This document shows positions 17,197 to 26,840 of a stretch of DNA of 64,000 nucleotides, in pieces. A program made the position numbers and the translations under genes. The number at the start of each line of letters is the position of its first letter. The first letter of the stretch is position 1. The notes below the pieces were generated by a model. It searched no databases. It was given only the letters and a program-made list of their open reading frames with translations, and was not told where the DNA came from. The DNA comes from Burkholderiales bacterium. Its GTDB lineage: Bacteria; Pseudomonadota; Gammaproteobacteria; Burkholderiales; Casimicrobiaceae. The DNA is taken from the NCBI GenBank assembly GCA_025927765.1, contig JAICKU010000010.1:1-64000 (forward strand). The letters run 5' to 3'.

Positions 17197-17940
17197 ATGA
17201 AGATCGCCACCTGGAACGTGAACGGCATCCGCGCGCGCGAGGCGCAGTTCTGCGAATGGGTCGCGCGTGACCGTCCCGATGTCGTGTGCCTGCAGGAACT
17301 CAAGGCGCAGCCCGAGCAGATTCCCGACTCGTGCAAGCACGCCGATTACCACGTGTACTGGCACGGCATGCGCGCGTACTCGGGCGTGTCGCTGCACGTC
17401 GACAAGACGCTCCGCGCGGAGCCGCCACCGTTCGCGCATCCGGCGTTCGACATGGAAACGCGCATCGTCACCGCCGAGCTCGGCGACCTCGTCGTGGCAT
17501 CCGTGTACGTGCCGAACGGCGGCAAGGATTACCCGGCGAAGCTCGCGTTCCTGACCGCGCTCGCCGATTGGGCGGCGCAGTTGCACGCCGAAGGCCGGCA
17601 GGCAGTCGTGTGCGGCGATTTGAACGTTGCACACGCCGACATCGACGTGCATCCGCGCGAGCGCAAGGCCGGCGTGATCGGCCAGCGCGTGGAGGAGCGC
17701 GAGCTCTTCGACCGTCTGCTCGGCGCACATTTCGTCGACGTCGGCCGCGCGATGAATCCCGACGACGACACGATGTTCTCGTGGTGGCCGCCGTGGCGGA
17801 ACATGCGCCAGCGCAACATCGGCTGGCGCATCGACTACATCCTCGCGTCGAAGGCGATCGCCGACCGCGTCGAGTCGTGCGAAGTGCTCGCCGACATCGG
17901 CACGAGCGACCATGCACCGGTGATGATGACGCTGCGCTGA
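17197..17940 (+). CDS. xth: Exodeoxyribonuclease III (AP endonuclease)
   Basis: 247 residues, normal for the ExoIII/XthA family, which cuts at abasic sites and degrades DNA 3' to 5'. Characteristic segments are the opening KIATWNVNGIRAR, the catalytic glutamate in CLQELKAQ, the DLNVAH block, WRIDYILAS, and the terminal SDHAPV with the catalytic Asp-His pair. It follows the methyltransferase stop after 7 bases. The role is base-excision repair in the cytoplasm. Confidence 0.95.
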   Translation: MKIATWNVNGIRAREAQFCEWVARDRPDVVCLQELKAQPEQIPDSCKHADYHVYWHGMRAYSGVSLHVDKTLRAEPPPFAHPAFDMETRIVTAELGDLVVASVYVPNGGKDYPAKLAFLTALADWAAQLHAEGRQAVVCGDLNVAHADIDVHPRERKAGVIGQRVEERELFDRLLGAHFVDVGRAMNPDDDTMFSWWPPWRNMRQRNIGWRIDYILASKAIADRVESCEVLADIGTSDHAPVMMTLR

Positions 17941-18005
17941 TCCTGGATGCGGGGCGTACGGCAACGCGTTCGCGCGAGCGCCGAACCGACGCGCGCCGCG
18001 GCACT

Positions 18006-18030
18006 CTGACACACACGCGCATCGTGTCAG
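18006..18030. promoter_or_regulatory. Inverted repeat abutting the ribosome-binding site of the SRPBCC gene
   Basis: CTGACAC (18006-18012) and GTGTCAG (18024-18030) are perfect arms with an 11-base loop. The last two bases of the right arm are part of the Shine-Dalgarno AGGAGG (18029-18034). Folding would therefore partly occlude initiation; it could equally be a protein operator. Confidence 0.4.
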
Positions 18031-18039
18031 GAGGCCGCC

Positions 18040-19101
18040 ATGCAGGGAAGCTACGACGGCGCGGCGTTCGACGAGGGCGGGGCGATGCCGGAGGTGATGC
18101 GGCGCCCGCGCTTTCCGACGACCGCCGGTCATGAGGAATCGCGCACGCTCGGTGCAACCAGCCCCGAACGCCTTGCGCACCGGCTCGGCTGGTTCAGCAT
18201 ATCGCTCGGCCTCGCCGAAGTGTTGGCGCCGCGGCTCCTCTCGCGGCTCCTGGTCGGCAGCGACCGCTACGCGAATTTGATCCGCCTCTACGGGGCACGC
18301 GAGCTCGCGAGCGCGCTGATGATCTTCGCGCAGGGCGCGCGTCCGACGGCCGCGATGTGGTCGCGGGTGGCAGGCGATGCAGTCGACATCGCGACGCTCG
18401 TCGCTGCCGGCGCCTCGCCGCGCACCAACCGCGGCGGCGTTGCGATCGCTGCCGCCAGCGTGCTCGGCGTCACGGCGCTCGATGTTTACTGCGCGCGACA
18501 ACTGAGCCGCGAACCACGCGCGGAACCGGGCATTCGCATGACGCGAAGCGTCGTCGTCAATCGACCACCGCACGACCTGTATGCGTTCTGGCGCGAGTTC
18601 GAGAACTTTCCGCGCTTCATGTTTCACGTCCAGTCGGTGCGCCGGACGGGCCCGGGCATCACGCATTGGGTCGTGAACGGGCCGGCGGGAGCCACGGTCG
18701 AGTGGGATGCGCGCATCACGTCGGACATACCGAACGAGGTGATCGCGTGGCAGTCGCTCGACGGCTCGCAGGTCGACAACCGCGGCGTCGTGCGCTTCGA
18801 GCCGCGGCCGGGTGGTCGCGGCACGATCGTGCGCGTCGATCTTCTCTATCAGCCCCCCGCCGGTCGCGCAGGCAAGCTCGTCGCGATGCTCTTCAACGAA
18901 TCGCCCGAGCAGCAGATCTACGACGACCTGCACCGCTTCAAGCAGGTGGTCGAAACGGGCGAGGTGATGCGCTCGGACGGCAGCCCCGACGGCATGGGCG
19001 ACGTGCTGCAGCAGCCGGCGCAGCCGCTGCCGCGCCGACGTACGATCGCGAGCGATACGCCGAAGTCGTCGCACGAGGAATCCTCGGGAGGCACGCGATG
19101 A
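18040..19101 (+). CDS. Membrane-anchored SRPBCC (START-like) domain protein
   Basis: 353 residues with AGGAGG upstream. The N-terminal half is hydrophobic with probable helices ([23 protein letters not shown], then [12 protein letters not shown] and [19 protein letters not shown]). From about residue 165 it becomes an SRPBCC/polyketide-cyclase-like domain ([25 protein letters not shown] ... [15 protein letters not shown]). Such domains bind hydrophobic ligands. The ATG of the Zn-dependent alcohol dehydrogenase overlaps its stop, and this two-gene pairing recurs in proteobacteria. It may therefore hold or deliver the dehydrogenase substrate, though this is inference. Confidence 0.8.
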   Translation: MQGSYDGAAFDEGGAMPEVMRRPRFPTTAGHEESRTLGATSPERLAHRLGWFSISLGLAEVLAPRLLSRLLVGSDRYANLIRLYGARELASALMIFAQGARPTAAMWSRVAGDAVDIATLVAAGASPRTNRGGVAIAAASVLGVTALDVYCARQLSREPRAEPGIRMTRSVVVNRPPHDLYAFWREFENFPRFMFHVQSVRRTGPGITHWVVNGPAGATVEWDARITSDIPNEVIAWQSLDGSQVDNRGVVRFEPRPGGRGTIVRVDLLYQPPAGRAGKLVAMLFNESPEQQIYDDLHRFKQVVETGEVMRSDGSPDGMGDVLQQPAQPLPRRRTIASDTPKSSHEESSGGTR

Positions 19102-20270
19102 GAGCAAGCTGCTGGCACGGCAAGCACGACATGCGCATCGACGACGTGCCCGAGCCGTCGATCATGAACCGGCGCGACGCGATCGTGCGCGTCACCGCGA
19201 CGGCGATCTGCGGCTCGGACCTGCACCTGTACGACGGCTTCATCCCGACGATGAAGAAGGGCGACATCCTCGGCCACGAGTTCATGGGCGAGGTCGTCGA
19301 GGTGGGGCCCGACGTGCCGAACCTGCGCGCCGGCGATCGGGTCGTGGTGCCGTTCCCGATCGCCTGCGGCAACTGCCGGGCGTGCGAAGTGCAGGAGTTC
19401 TCGCTGTGCGAGAACTCGAACCCGAACGCGTGGATGGCCGCGAAGCTCCTCGGCCACTCGCCGGCCGGCATCTTCGGTTATTCGCACATGATGGGCGGCT
19501 TCGCCGGCGGCCAGGCGGAGTACGTGCGCGTGCCGTTCGCCGATATTGGTCCCTTGAAGGTGCCGCCGGGCATGCCCGACGAGCAGGCGCTGTTCCTCTC
19601 CGACGTGTTTCCGACGGGCTACATGGCGGCCGAGATGTGCGACATCACGCCCGGCGACACGGTCGCCGTCTGGGGGTGCGGACCGGTCGGTCAGTTCGCC
19701 ATCGCCAGTGCGGCGATGCTCGGTGCCGCTCGCATCATCGCGATCGACCGCGTGCCCGAACGGCTGGCCATGGCGGCGAATCGCGCCGGCGCCACCGACA
19801 CGATCAACTACGAAACGCAGGACGTGATGGACACGCTGAAGGAGCTGACCGGCGGCATCGGGCCCGATGCGTGCATCGACGCGGTGGGCATGGAAGCGCA
19901 TACGCCCGGCATCATGTACGCGTACGACCGGTTCAAGCAGGCGCTGATGCTCGAAACCGACCGGCCGATCGCGCTGCGGCAGGCGATCATGGCGTGCCGC
20001 AACGGCGGCACCGTGTCGGTGATCGGCGTCTACGGCGGCTTCATCGACAAGTTCCCGATCGGCTCGTTCATGAATCGCTCGCTCACGATGCGCACCGGCC
20101 AGTGCCACGTGCAGCGCTACATGAAGCCGCTGCTGCAGCGGATCGAGAACGGCGACATCGACCCAAGCTTCATCATCACGCATCGGATGAGCCTCGACGA
20201 GGCGCCGCAGGCGTACGACCTGTTCAAGAACAAGCAGGACGACTGCGTGAAGGTCGTCCTGACACCGTAA
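19098..20270 (+). CDS. Zinc-dependent alcohol dehydrogenase (formaldehyde-dehydrogenase-like MDR)
   Basis: 390 residues, medium-chain dehydrogenase/reductase. The catalytic zinc region is [13 protein letters not shown] and [13 protein letters not shown]. The structural zinc loop is [16 protein letters not shown]. The Rossmann dinucleotide motif is [15 protein letters not shown], followed by the acidic [10 protein letters not shown] strand typical of NAD-preferring enzymes. The insert around 270-290 ([14 protein letters not shown]) is like that of glutathione-independent formaldehyde dehydrogenases. Translation is coupled to the SRPBCC gene by ATGA overlap. The physiological alcohol or aldehyde is unknown. 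Confidence 0.9.
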   Translation: MRASCWHGKHDMRIDDVPEPSIMNRRDAIVRVTATAICGSDLHLYDGFIPTMKKGDILGHEFMGEVVEVGPDVPNLRAGDRVVVPFPIACGNCRACEVQEFSLCENSNPNAWMAAKLLGHSPAGIFGYSHMMGGFAGGQAEYVRVPFADIGPLKVPPGMPDEQALFLSDVFPTGYMAAEMCDITPGDTVAVWGCGPVGQFAIASAAMLGAARIIAIDRVPERLAMAANRAGATDTINYETQDVMDTLKELTGGIGPDACIDAVGMEAHTPGIMYAYDRFKQALMLETDRPIALRQAIMACRNGGTVSVIGVYGGFIDKFPIGSFMNRSLTMRTGQCHVQRYMKPLLQRIENGDIDPSFIITHRMSLDEAPQAYDLFKNKQDDCVKVVLTP

Positions 20271-20273
20271 CAA

Positions 20274-20358
20274 AAAATCGGGGTCAGAGATGTATTTCGT
20301 TGCGACTTCGCGCCGGCTTCCCGTGTGGCAGGCGAAATACATCTCTGACCCCGATTTT
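20274..20358. repeat. Intergenic hairpin element, copy 5
   Basis: Perfect 26-base arms (20274-20299 and 20333-20358) around a 33-base loop; core GGGTCAGA, inner segment GATGTA. The left end starts with A residues and the right end finishes in TTTT. It starts 3 bases after a stop and ends 2 bases before the next ATG, so it fills the whole gap. Confidence 0.92.
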
Positions 20359-20360
20359 CC

Positions 20361-21365
20361 ATGAAGCTCTCGGTCCTCGACCAGTCGACCTCGGCGCAGG
20401 GTGCGAGCCCGCACGTCGCGATCCAGGAGACGCTCGCGCTCGCGCGCCATTGCGAGGCGCTCGGCTATCACCGTTACTGGGTGTCCGAGCATCACGCGAG
20501 CGACAGCATCGTCGGCACCGCGCCGGAAGTGCTGTGCGCGGCGATCGCAGCGACGACGACGCGCATCCGCGTCGGCAGCGCGGGCGTGATGCTGCCGCAT
20601 TACTCGTCGCTCAAGGTGGCCGAGCAGTTTCGCGTACTCGAAGCGATCGCGCCGGGGCGCATCGATCTCGGCGTCGGGCGCGCGCCGGGCTCGGATCGCC
20701 TGACGGCATTCGCGCTCAATCCGTACGAGAACGCGGCGGAGGACTTTCCTCGCCAGGTGATGGACCTCCGCGCATGGGTCTGCGGCGAGCCGCTCGACCA
20801 AGGTCACCCGTTCGCCGCGATCAAGGCGCACCCGCAGGGTCCGACGTGCCCCGAAATCTGGATCCTCGGCAGCTCCGACTACGGCGCGCAGCTCGCGGCC
20901 CATCTCGGCCTGCCGTATTCGTTCGCGTACTTCTTCACCGAAGGCCGCGGCGCGGACGAGGCGTTGTCGCTCTATCGCCGCCTCTACCGCCCGAGCGCGC
21001 GCTATCCGTCGCCGCAGGCCACCGTCTGCGTGTGGGCGCTCGCCGCCGACACCGAAGAGGAAGCGCGCTCGCTGCTCCGCACACGCGAGCACTGGCGCGT
21101 GGGCTTCGAGCGCGGCGAGCGCAACCAGCTGGTCACGCCCGAGTTCTCGGCGGGCTATCCATACGATGCGGCCGCGCGCGCGACGATCGAGGCGTTGCGG
21201 CGCAAGGCGATCGCCGGCACGTCCGAGCAGGTCGCCACGCAGCTTCGTGCGATCGCCAAGCGCCTCGATCTCGACGAACTCGTCGTCGTCACGTGGACGT
21301 ACGATCCGGCGCCCCGCCATCGCTCGTACGAACTGCTCGCGCAGGCGTTCCACCTCGAAAAGTAG
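20361..21365 (+). CDS. LLM-class flavin-dependent oxidoreductase (MsnO8-like)
   Basis: 334-residue luciferase-like monooxygenase of the bacterial single-component group. Typical blocks are LARHCEALGYHRYWVSEHH, IRVGSAGVMLPHYSSLKVAEQFRVLEAIAPGRIDLGVGRAPG and the late ILGSSDYGAQLAA. They place it with the MsnO8-type proteins, which use reduced flavin to oxygenate small molecules of mostly unknown identity. No Shine-Dalgarno can be seen, because hairpin copy 5 ends 2 bases before the ATG. The last codons, including the TAG stop, lie in the left arm of copy 6. Confidence 0.9.
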   Translation: MKLSVLDQSTSAQGASPHVAIQETLALARHCEALGYHRYWVSEHHASDSIVGTAPEVLCAAIAATTTRIRVGSAGVMLPHYSSLKVAEQFRVLEAIAPGRIDLGVGRAPGSDRLTAFALNPYENAAEDFPRQVMDLRAWVCGEPLDQGHPFAAIKAHPQGPTCPEIWILGSSDYGAQLAAHLGLPYSFAYFFTEGRGADEALSLYRRLYRPSARYPSPQATVCVWALAADTEEEARSLLRTREHWRVGFERGERNQLVTPEFSAGYPYDAAARATIEALRRKAIAGTSEQVATQLRAIAKRLDLDELVVVTWTYDPAPRHRSYELLAQAFHLEK

Positions 21366-21428
21366 GGTCGGACTCCACTTTCCCCTCGCTCCCCGCGGGA
21401 CGGAAAGTGGGGTCCGACCCTACTTTTC
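21357..21428. repeat. Hairpin element, copy 6, supplying a stop codon
   Basis: 27-base arms (21357-21383 and 21402-21428) with one G-U-compatible mismatch; loop 18 bases. Core GGGTCGGA, inner segment CTCCAC, tip TTTCC. The TAG stop of the flavin oxidoreductase (21363-21365) is inside the left arm. Confidence 0.92.
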
Positions 21429-21496
21429 TGAGCTACACTCCGCGACCGGCGCGGGGGTTTTCTCCGCTATTTCGAAGAGGGATCGGGAGCTCAATC

Positions 21497-22528
21497 ATGC
21501 GGATGTTGAAGCTGTTGCGCGGCATGCTGCCCGCGCTGCTGTTCGCGGTGCCGTTCGCGGCGGCCGCTCAAGGCGAACTCGTCGTCTATTGCACGGTGCA
21601 GGAAGAGTGGTGCCGGCCCATGGTGGCGGCCTTCGAGAAGAAGACCGGAATCAAGGTGCTGATGACGCGCAAGAGCGCCGGCGAGTTCTACGCGCAGATC
21701 AAGGCCGAGTCGGCCAATCCGCGCGGCGACATCTGGTGGGGCGGCACGGGCGATCCGCACCTGCAGGCGGCCGAGGAAGGGCTGACGGAGCCGTACAAGT
21801 CGCCGATGCTCGCGCAGCTCAACGACTGGGCCGTGCGCCAGGCCGAGCAGTCGCATTACCGCACGGTGGGCATCTACATGGGTGCGCTCGGCTACAGCTA
21901 CAACACCGAGCAACTCAAGAAGCGCGGCCTGCCGGAGCCGAAGTGCTGGTCGGATCTTCTGAACCCCGCGTTCAAGGACGAGATCCAGGTGGCGAATCCG
22001 AACTCGTCGGGCACCTCGTACACAATGCTCGCGACGCTGGTGCAGATCATGGGCGAGGACAAGGCGTTCGACTACCTGAAGAAGCTGCACAGGAACGTCA
22101 ACCAGTACACGAAGTCGGGCGCGGCGCCCGCGCGCGCGGTGGCGACCGGCGAAAGCCTGATCGGCATCACGTTCCAGCACGACGCTGTGGTGCAGGCGGT
22201 GAACGGCGCGCCGATCAAGATCGTGTCCCCGTGCGAAGGCACCGGCTACGAAATCGGCAGCATGAGCATCATCAAGGGCGCCAAGAACATGGAGAACGCC
22301 AAGAAGTGGTACGACTGGGCGCTGACGCCGGAAGCGCAGGAGATCGGTGCGAAGGCGAAGGTGTCGTATCAGGCGCCGTCGAACAAGAACGCGCCGATGC
22401 CCGAGCACGCACCGAAGTTCGCGGAGATCAAGCTTATCAATTACGACACCGCGAAGTACGGGTCGTCGGCCGAGCGCACGCGCCTCCTGTCGAAGTGGGA
22501 CAAGGAAGTGTCGACGCTGCCGAAGTAA
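21497..22528 (+). CDS. ABC importer substrate-binding protein (FbpA/AfuA type)
   Basis: 343-residue periplasmic protein with a Sec signal peptide (LLRGMLPALLFAVPFAAAAQG). GGGAG lies 8 bases before the ATG. The mature part begins ELVVYCTVQEEWCRPMVAAFEKKTGIKV, typical of the family that binds ferric iron, phosphonates or thiamine-like ligands. The two Cys near the start and the absence of the paired Tyr that chelate iron in FbpA leave an iron role unproven. It is followed by a fused permease and an ATPase, giving a complete three-gene importer. Hairpin copy 7 separates it from the permease, which could keep the binding protein at higher levels. Confidence 0.88.
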   Translation: MRMLKLLRGMLPALLFAVPFAAAAQGELVVYCTVQEEWCRPMVAAFEKKTGIKVLMTRKSAGEFYAQIKAESANPRGDIWWGGTGDPHLQAAEEGLTEPYKSPMLAQLNDWAVRQAEQSHYRTVGIYMGALGYSYNTEQLKKRGLPEPKCWSDLLNPAFKDEIQVANPNSSGTSYTMLATLVQIMGEDKAFDYLKKLHRNVNQYTKSGAAPARAVATGESLIGITFQHDAVVQAVNGAPIKIVSPCEGTGYEIGSMSIIKGAKNMENAKKWYDWALTPEAQEIGAKAKVSYQAPSNKNAPMPEHAPKFAEIKLINYDTAKYGSSAERTRLLSKWDKEVSTLPK

Positions 22529-22534
22529 CGAAGG

Positions 22535-22652
22535 AAAATCGGGGTCGGAAAATCGGGGTCAGAGATGCATTTCCGAGCGCAACGTTCGCACTGATGAGCA
22601 GCCGGCCCGGAAATGCGTCTCTGACCCCGATTTTCTGACCGGCCCCGATTTT
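22535..22652. repeat. Nested hairpin element, copy 7
   Basis: The inner hairpin has 27-base arms (22549-22575 and 22608-22634, one G-U-compatible mismatch; core GGGTCAGA, inner segment GATGCA). It sits inside 14-base remnants of another copy's ends: AAAATCGGGGTCGG at 22535-22548, and its complement with one change at 22639-22652. This looks like one element inserted in, or copied into, another. Confidence 0.88.
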
Positions 22653-22656
22653 TCGC

Positions 22657-24813
22657 ATGGCAACACCCCTCACCGCGGCGCGCCTGCCGGCACCCCGGAC
22701 AGGTGCAGCACCGCGCGATCTGACCACGCCGCTCTTCGCCGCGCTCGCGTTGGCGGCGTTCGCGCTTGTGCCGTGGGCGATGAGCGGCGGACCGAGCGCG
22801 ATCGCGCTCCTCGCCGGTCACGCCGCGAAGTGGCCGAAGTACGCCGCCGTCGTCTCGCTTGCACCGGTCGTCGTCGCATCGGTGCTCGCACTCGTGTCGT
22901 CGTGGGTCGGCGCCGCACGCCTGACCGCGATGTTCGCCGGCGTTGCGCTCGCGTGGGCGTTCGCGCAGGGGTTCTACGCCGGCGCGAACGGTCCCGCGTT
23001 CGGCCTCGGCGCGACGATCGCGCTGTCGGCGCTCACCGTGTGCCTCGCGCGTGCGCTCGGCCGCCTCGGCCTGTTCGCCGGCAACGCGACGATCGCGACG
23101 ATCGTCGTGGTGATCGGCGTGCTGCTGCTGCTCTTCATCTTCTATCCGATCGGCAGCGCGCTCGTCGCGGCGTTCCAGGATGCGAAGGGCAACTTCGCGC
23201 CGCACCTCGTCGGCGAGCGTTTGTTCACCGAAGACATCTGGGGCCTCGGTTGCTTCGGCGGCGGCACACGCTGCGGCGTCGCGATCAATTCGGCGCTGCT
23301 CGCGACGATCGTCGGCCTGCTGTCGATGCTGCTGGGTCTCGCCCTCGCGCTCGTCGTGCAGCGAGGCGGCCAGCGCTACGCCGGCCTGATGAAGGTGATG
23401 TCGGTGCTGCCCGTGATCACGCCGCCGTTCGTCGTCGCGCTCGCCCTCGTCGTGCTGTTCGGGCGCACCGGCCTCATCACGAGCTGGCTCGAATACGTCG
23501 GCATTCCGCGCTCGCGCTGGATCTACGGATTGCCGGGTGTGGCGATCGCGCAGCTCATCACGTTCACGCCGATCTCGTTCATGCTGCTGCACGGCGCACT
23601 GCACGCGATCAGTCCCGCGCTCGAGGAAGCCGCGCAGACGCTGCGCGCCTCGCGCGGGCGCGTATTCCGCACGGTGACGTGGCCGCTGTTGCGACCCGCA
23701 CTCGCCAACGCGTTCCTGCTCGCCGCCGTGGAAAGCCTCGCCGACTTCGGCAACCCGATCGTGCTCGCCGGCAACTTCGAAGTGCTGTCGACGAAGATCT
23801 TCTTCGCCGTCGCCGGCGCCCAATACGACGCGGGGCGCGCCGCGGTGCTCGCGATCGTGCTCCTCGGGCTGACGCTGCTGGCGTTCTTCCTGCAGCAGCG
23901 CTGGGTCGGACGCGCGTCGTACGTGACGGTGAGCGGCAAGGGCGACGGCGGCGCGCCCGCGCAGTTGCCGGGCAAGTTGTGGCGCGGCTGCCTGGGCATC
24001 GCGGGGGCGTTCATCGTGTTCACGCTGATGTGCTACGCAGTGATCCTCACCGGCGGCTTCGTCAAGGACATCGGCCGCGGCGACATGACGCCGTCGTTTC
24101 GCCACTTCCTCGACGGCTTTCGCGTCGAGTGGGCGTCGCACGGGCTCTTCTTCAGCGGCTCGGCGTGGGACAGCCTGTTCACGACGATCCAGGTGGCCGC
24201 GGTCTCGGCGCCGCTCACCGCGGTCGTCGGCCTGCTGTCCGCATACGTGATCACGCGCCACCGGTTCGCGGGGCGCCGCGCGTTCGAGTTCCTGACGCTC
24301 GTGAGCTTCGCGGTGCCCGGCACCGTGATCGGCGTGTCGTACATCGTCGCGTTCAACATCGCGCCGCTCGAGCTGACCGGCGGCATGGCGATCCTCGTGC
24401 TGTGCTTCGTGTTCCGCAACATGCCGGTGGGCGTGCGCTCGGGTGTGGCCGCGCTGGCGCAGATCGACAAGACACTCGACGAAGCGTCGGCGACGCTGCG
24501 CGCCTCGACGTGGCGCACGCTGCTTCGGGTCGTGACGCCGCTGTTGCGTTCGGCGATCCTCGTCACGCTCGTGTTCAGCTTCACGCGCGCGATGACGGCG
24601 GTGAGCGCGGTGATCTTCCTCGCCACCGCCAAGTACAACCTGTCGACCGTCTACATCATCAACCGCGTCGAGGCGGGCGAATACCCGCTCGCGATCGTCT
24701 ACTCGACCGTGCTGATGCTCTTCATGCTCGCCGTGCTGCTCCTGATGCAGAAATTCATCGGCGAGGCGAAGCTCGGCCGACGCGGTCCCGGCGTCGTGGT
24801 GGCTGCGCAATGA
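22657..24813 (+). CDS. Fused two-domain ABC importer permease (FbpB type) with extra N-terminal helices
   Basis: 718 residues. Two permease domains are joined in one chain, each with an EAA-type loop (ALEEAAQTLRASRGRVFRTVTWPLLRP near 330, and TLDEASATLRASTWRTLLRVVTPLLRS near 610). Fused permeases of iron/phosphonate importers are usually about 500-580 residues. The surplus here is an N-terminal set of four or five helices (residues 20-160) before the first conserved core. A periplasmic loop with a Cys pair (LGCFGGGTRCG) precedes the first core. It works with the binding protein upstream and the overlapping ATPase downstream. Confidence 0.9.
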   Translation: MATPLTAARLPAPRTGAAPRDLTTPLFAALALAAFALVPWAMSGGPSAIALLAGHAAKWPKYAAVVSLAPVVVASVLALVSSWVGAARLTAMFAGVALAWAFAQGFYAGANGPAFGLGATIALSALTVCLARALGRLGLFAGNATIATIVVVIGVLLLLFIFYPIGSALVAAFQDAKGNFAPHLVGERLFTEDIWGLGCFGGGTRCGVAINSALLATIVGLLSMLLGLALALVVQRGGQRYAGLMKVMSVLPVITPPFVVALALVVLFGRTGLITSWLEYVGIPRSRWIYGLPGVAIAQLITFTPISFMLLHGALHAISPALEEAAQTLRASRGRVFRTVTWPLLRPALANAFLLAAVESLADFGNPIVLAGNFEVLSTKIFFAVAGAQYDAGRAAVLAIVLLGLTLLAFFLQQRWVGRASYVTVSGKGDGGAPAQLPGKLWRGCLGIAGAFIVFTLMCYAVILTGGFVKDIGRGDMTPSFRHFLDGFRVEWASHGLFFSGSAWDSLFTTIQVAAVSAPLTAVVGLLSAYVITRHRFAGRRAFEFLTLVSFAVPGTVIGVSYIVAFNIAPLELTGGMAILVLCFVFRNMPVGVRSGVAALAQIDKTLDEASATLRASTWRTLLRVVTPLLRSAILVTLVFSFTRAMTAVSAVIFLATAKYNLSTVYIINRVEAGEYPLAIVYSTVLMLFMLAVLLLMQKFIGEAKLGRRGPGVVVAAQ

Positions 24814-25889
24814 ATGCGAAAGTGCATATGAACAACACTGCCGGTGGCGTCGTGTTCGAGCGCGTCACCAAGCGCTACAACGACGTCGTCGCCGTCGACG
24901 ACGTGTCCTTCGAGGTGCGTCCGGCACAGCTCGTGACGCTCCTCGGTCCGTCCGGCTGCGGCAAGACGACCACGCTGCGGATGGTTGCGGGGCTCGAGCC
25001 GGTGACGAGCGGGCGCATCATGATCGGCGGCGTCGACGTCACGCATCGCGCGGCGAACGAGCGCGACGTCAGTATGGTGTTCCAGTCGTACGCACTGTTC
25101 CCGCACATGAACGTGCTCGACAACGTGTGCTACGGACCGCTGTCGTCGGGCATAAGCAAGGCGAAGGCGCGCGAGCTCGCGCACGCGAAGCTCGCGATGC
25201 TCGGCCTCGCGGGGCTCGAGGCACGGTTGCCATCCGAGCTGTCGGGCGGCCAGCAGCAGCGCGTCGCGGTCGCGCGTTCGCTCGTGCTGGAGCCCGCGGT
25301 GCTGCTGTTCGACGAGCCGCTGTCGAACCTCGACGCGAAGCTCCGCCGGCGCGTGCGCCAGGAGATTCGCGAGCTGCAGCAGTCGCTCGATCTCACGGTG
25401 ATCTACGTCACGCACGACCAGGAAGAGGCGCTCGCCGTGTCCGACCAGGTGATCGTGATGGACCGTGGCGTGATCGCGCAGCAGGGCAGTCCGGCCGAGC
25501 TCTACGATGCGCCGCGCAGCCGCTTCCTCGCGGACTTCATCGGCGACGCCAACCTCGTCACCGGCGAACTCATTCACGACACGAGCGGGCAGGTGTTTCG
25601 CGCCAACGACGTGAGCGTGCCGGTGCGTGCCGACGGCGTGCCGCCGGGCCCGGCGACGCTCGCCGTACGCCCGCATCGCCTGATCCTGACACCGGCCGGC
25701 GCGGGCCTTTTGCCCGCCGAATGCCGCCGCGCGGCGTATCTCGGCAGCCGCGTCGAGTACGTGCTCGGCACGCCGTGGGGCGACCTGCTGGTGTTCGACG
25801 CCGGCGTGCAGTCCCCGCTCGCACGCGGCGACGCCGCCGGCGTGCAGTTCCGCCCGGAAGACGCGATCGTCCTCGCCGGCCACAGCTAA
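24810..25889 (+). CDS. ABC importer ATPase (FbpC/PotA type)
   Basis: 359 residues starting at the ATG that overlaps the permease stop (ATGA); an in-frame ATG six codons later is possible. Motifs: Walker A GPSGCGKTT, Q-loop FQSYALFPHMN, signature LSGGQQQRVAVAR, Walker B LLFDEPLSNLD, switch His THDQEEAL. A C-terminal TOBE-like regulatory domain occupies the last 110 residues. It powers the fused permease and completes the three-gene importer. The substrate is the same unknown ligand as for the FbpA-like protein. Confidence 0.92.
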   Translation: MNAKVHMNNTAGGVVFERVTKRYNDVVAVDDVSFEVRPAQLVTLLGPSGCGKTTTLRMVAGLEPVTSGRIMIGGVDVTHRAANERDVSMVFQSYALFPHMNVLDNVCYGPLSSGISKAKARELAHAKLAMLGLAGLEARLPSELSGGQQQRVAVARSLVLEPAVLLFDEPLSNLDAKLRRRVRQEIRELQQSLDLTVIYVTHDQEEALAVSDQVIVMDRGVIAQQGSPAELYDAPRSRFLADFIGDANLVTGELIHDTSGQVFRANDVSVPVRADGVPPGPATLAVRPHRLILTPAGAGLLPAECRRAAYLGSRVEYVLGTPWGDLLVFDAGVQSPLARGDAAGVQFRPEDAIVLAGHS

Positions 25890-25891
25890 CG

Positions 25892-25928
25892 GAAAAGCAG
25901 GGTCCGACCCCGTCAGAGCCTACTTTTC
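25892..25928. repeat. Decayed hairpin element, copy 8
   Basis: GAAAAGCAGG (25892-25901) and CCTACTTTTC (25919-25928) pair at 9 of 10 positions around a 17-base loop that still holds GTCCGACCCC. It looks like a full element that has lost its middle. It lies 2 bases after the ATPase stop and before the ribosome-binding site of the next gene. Confidence 0.7.
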
Positions 25929-25942
25929 GCGGAGGAGATGCA

Positions 25943-26833
<891 letters not shown>

Positions 26834-26840
26834 CCCGCGT

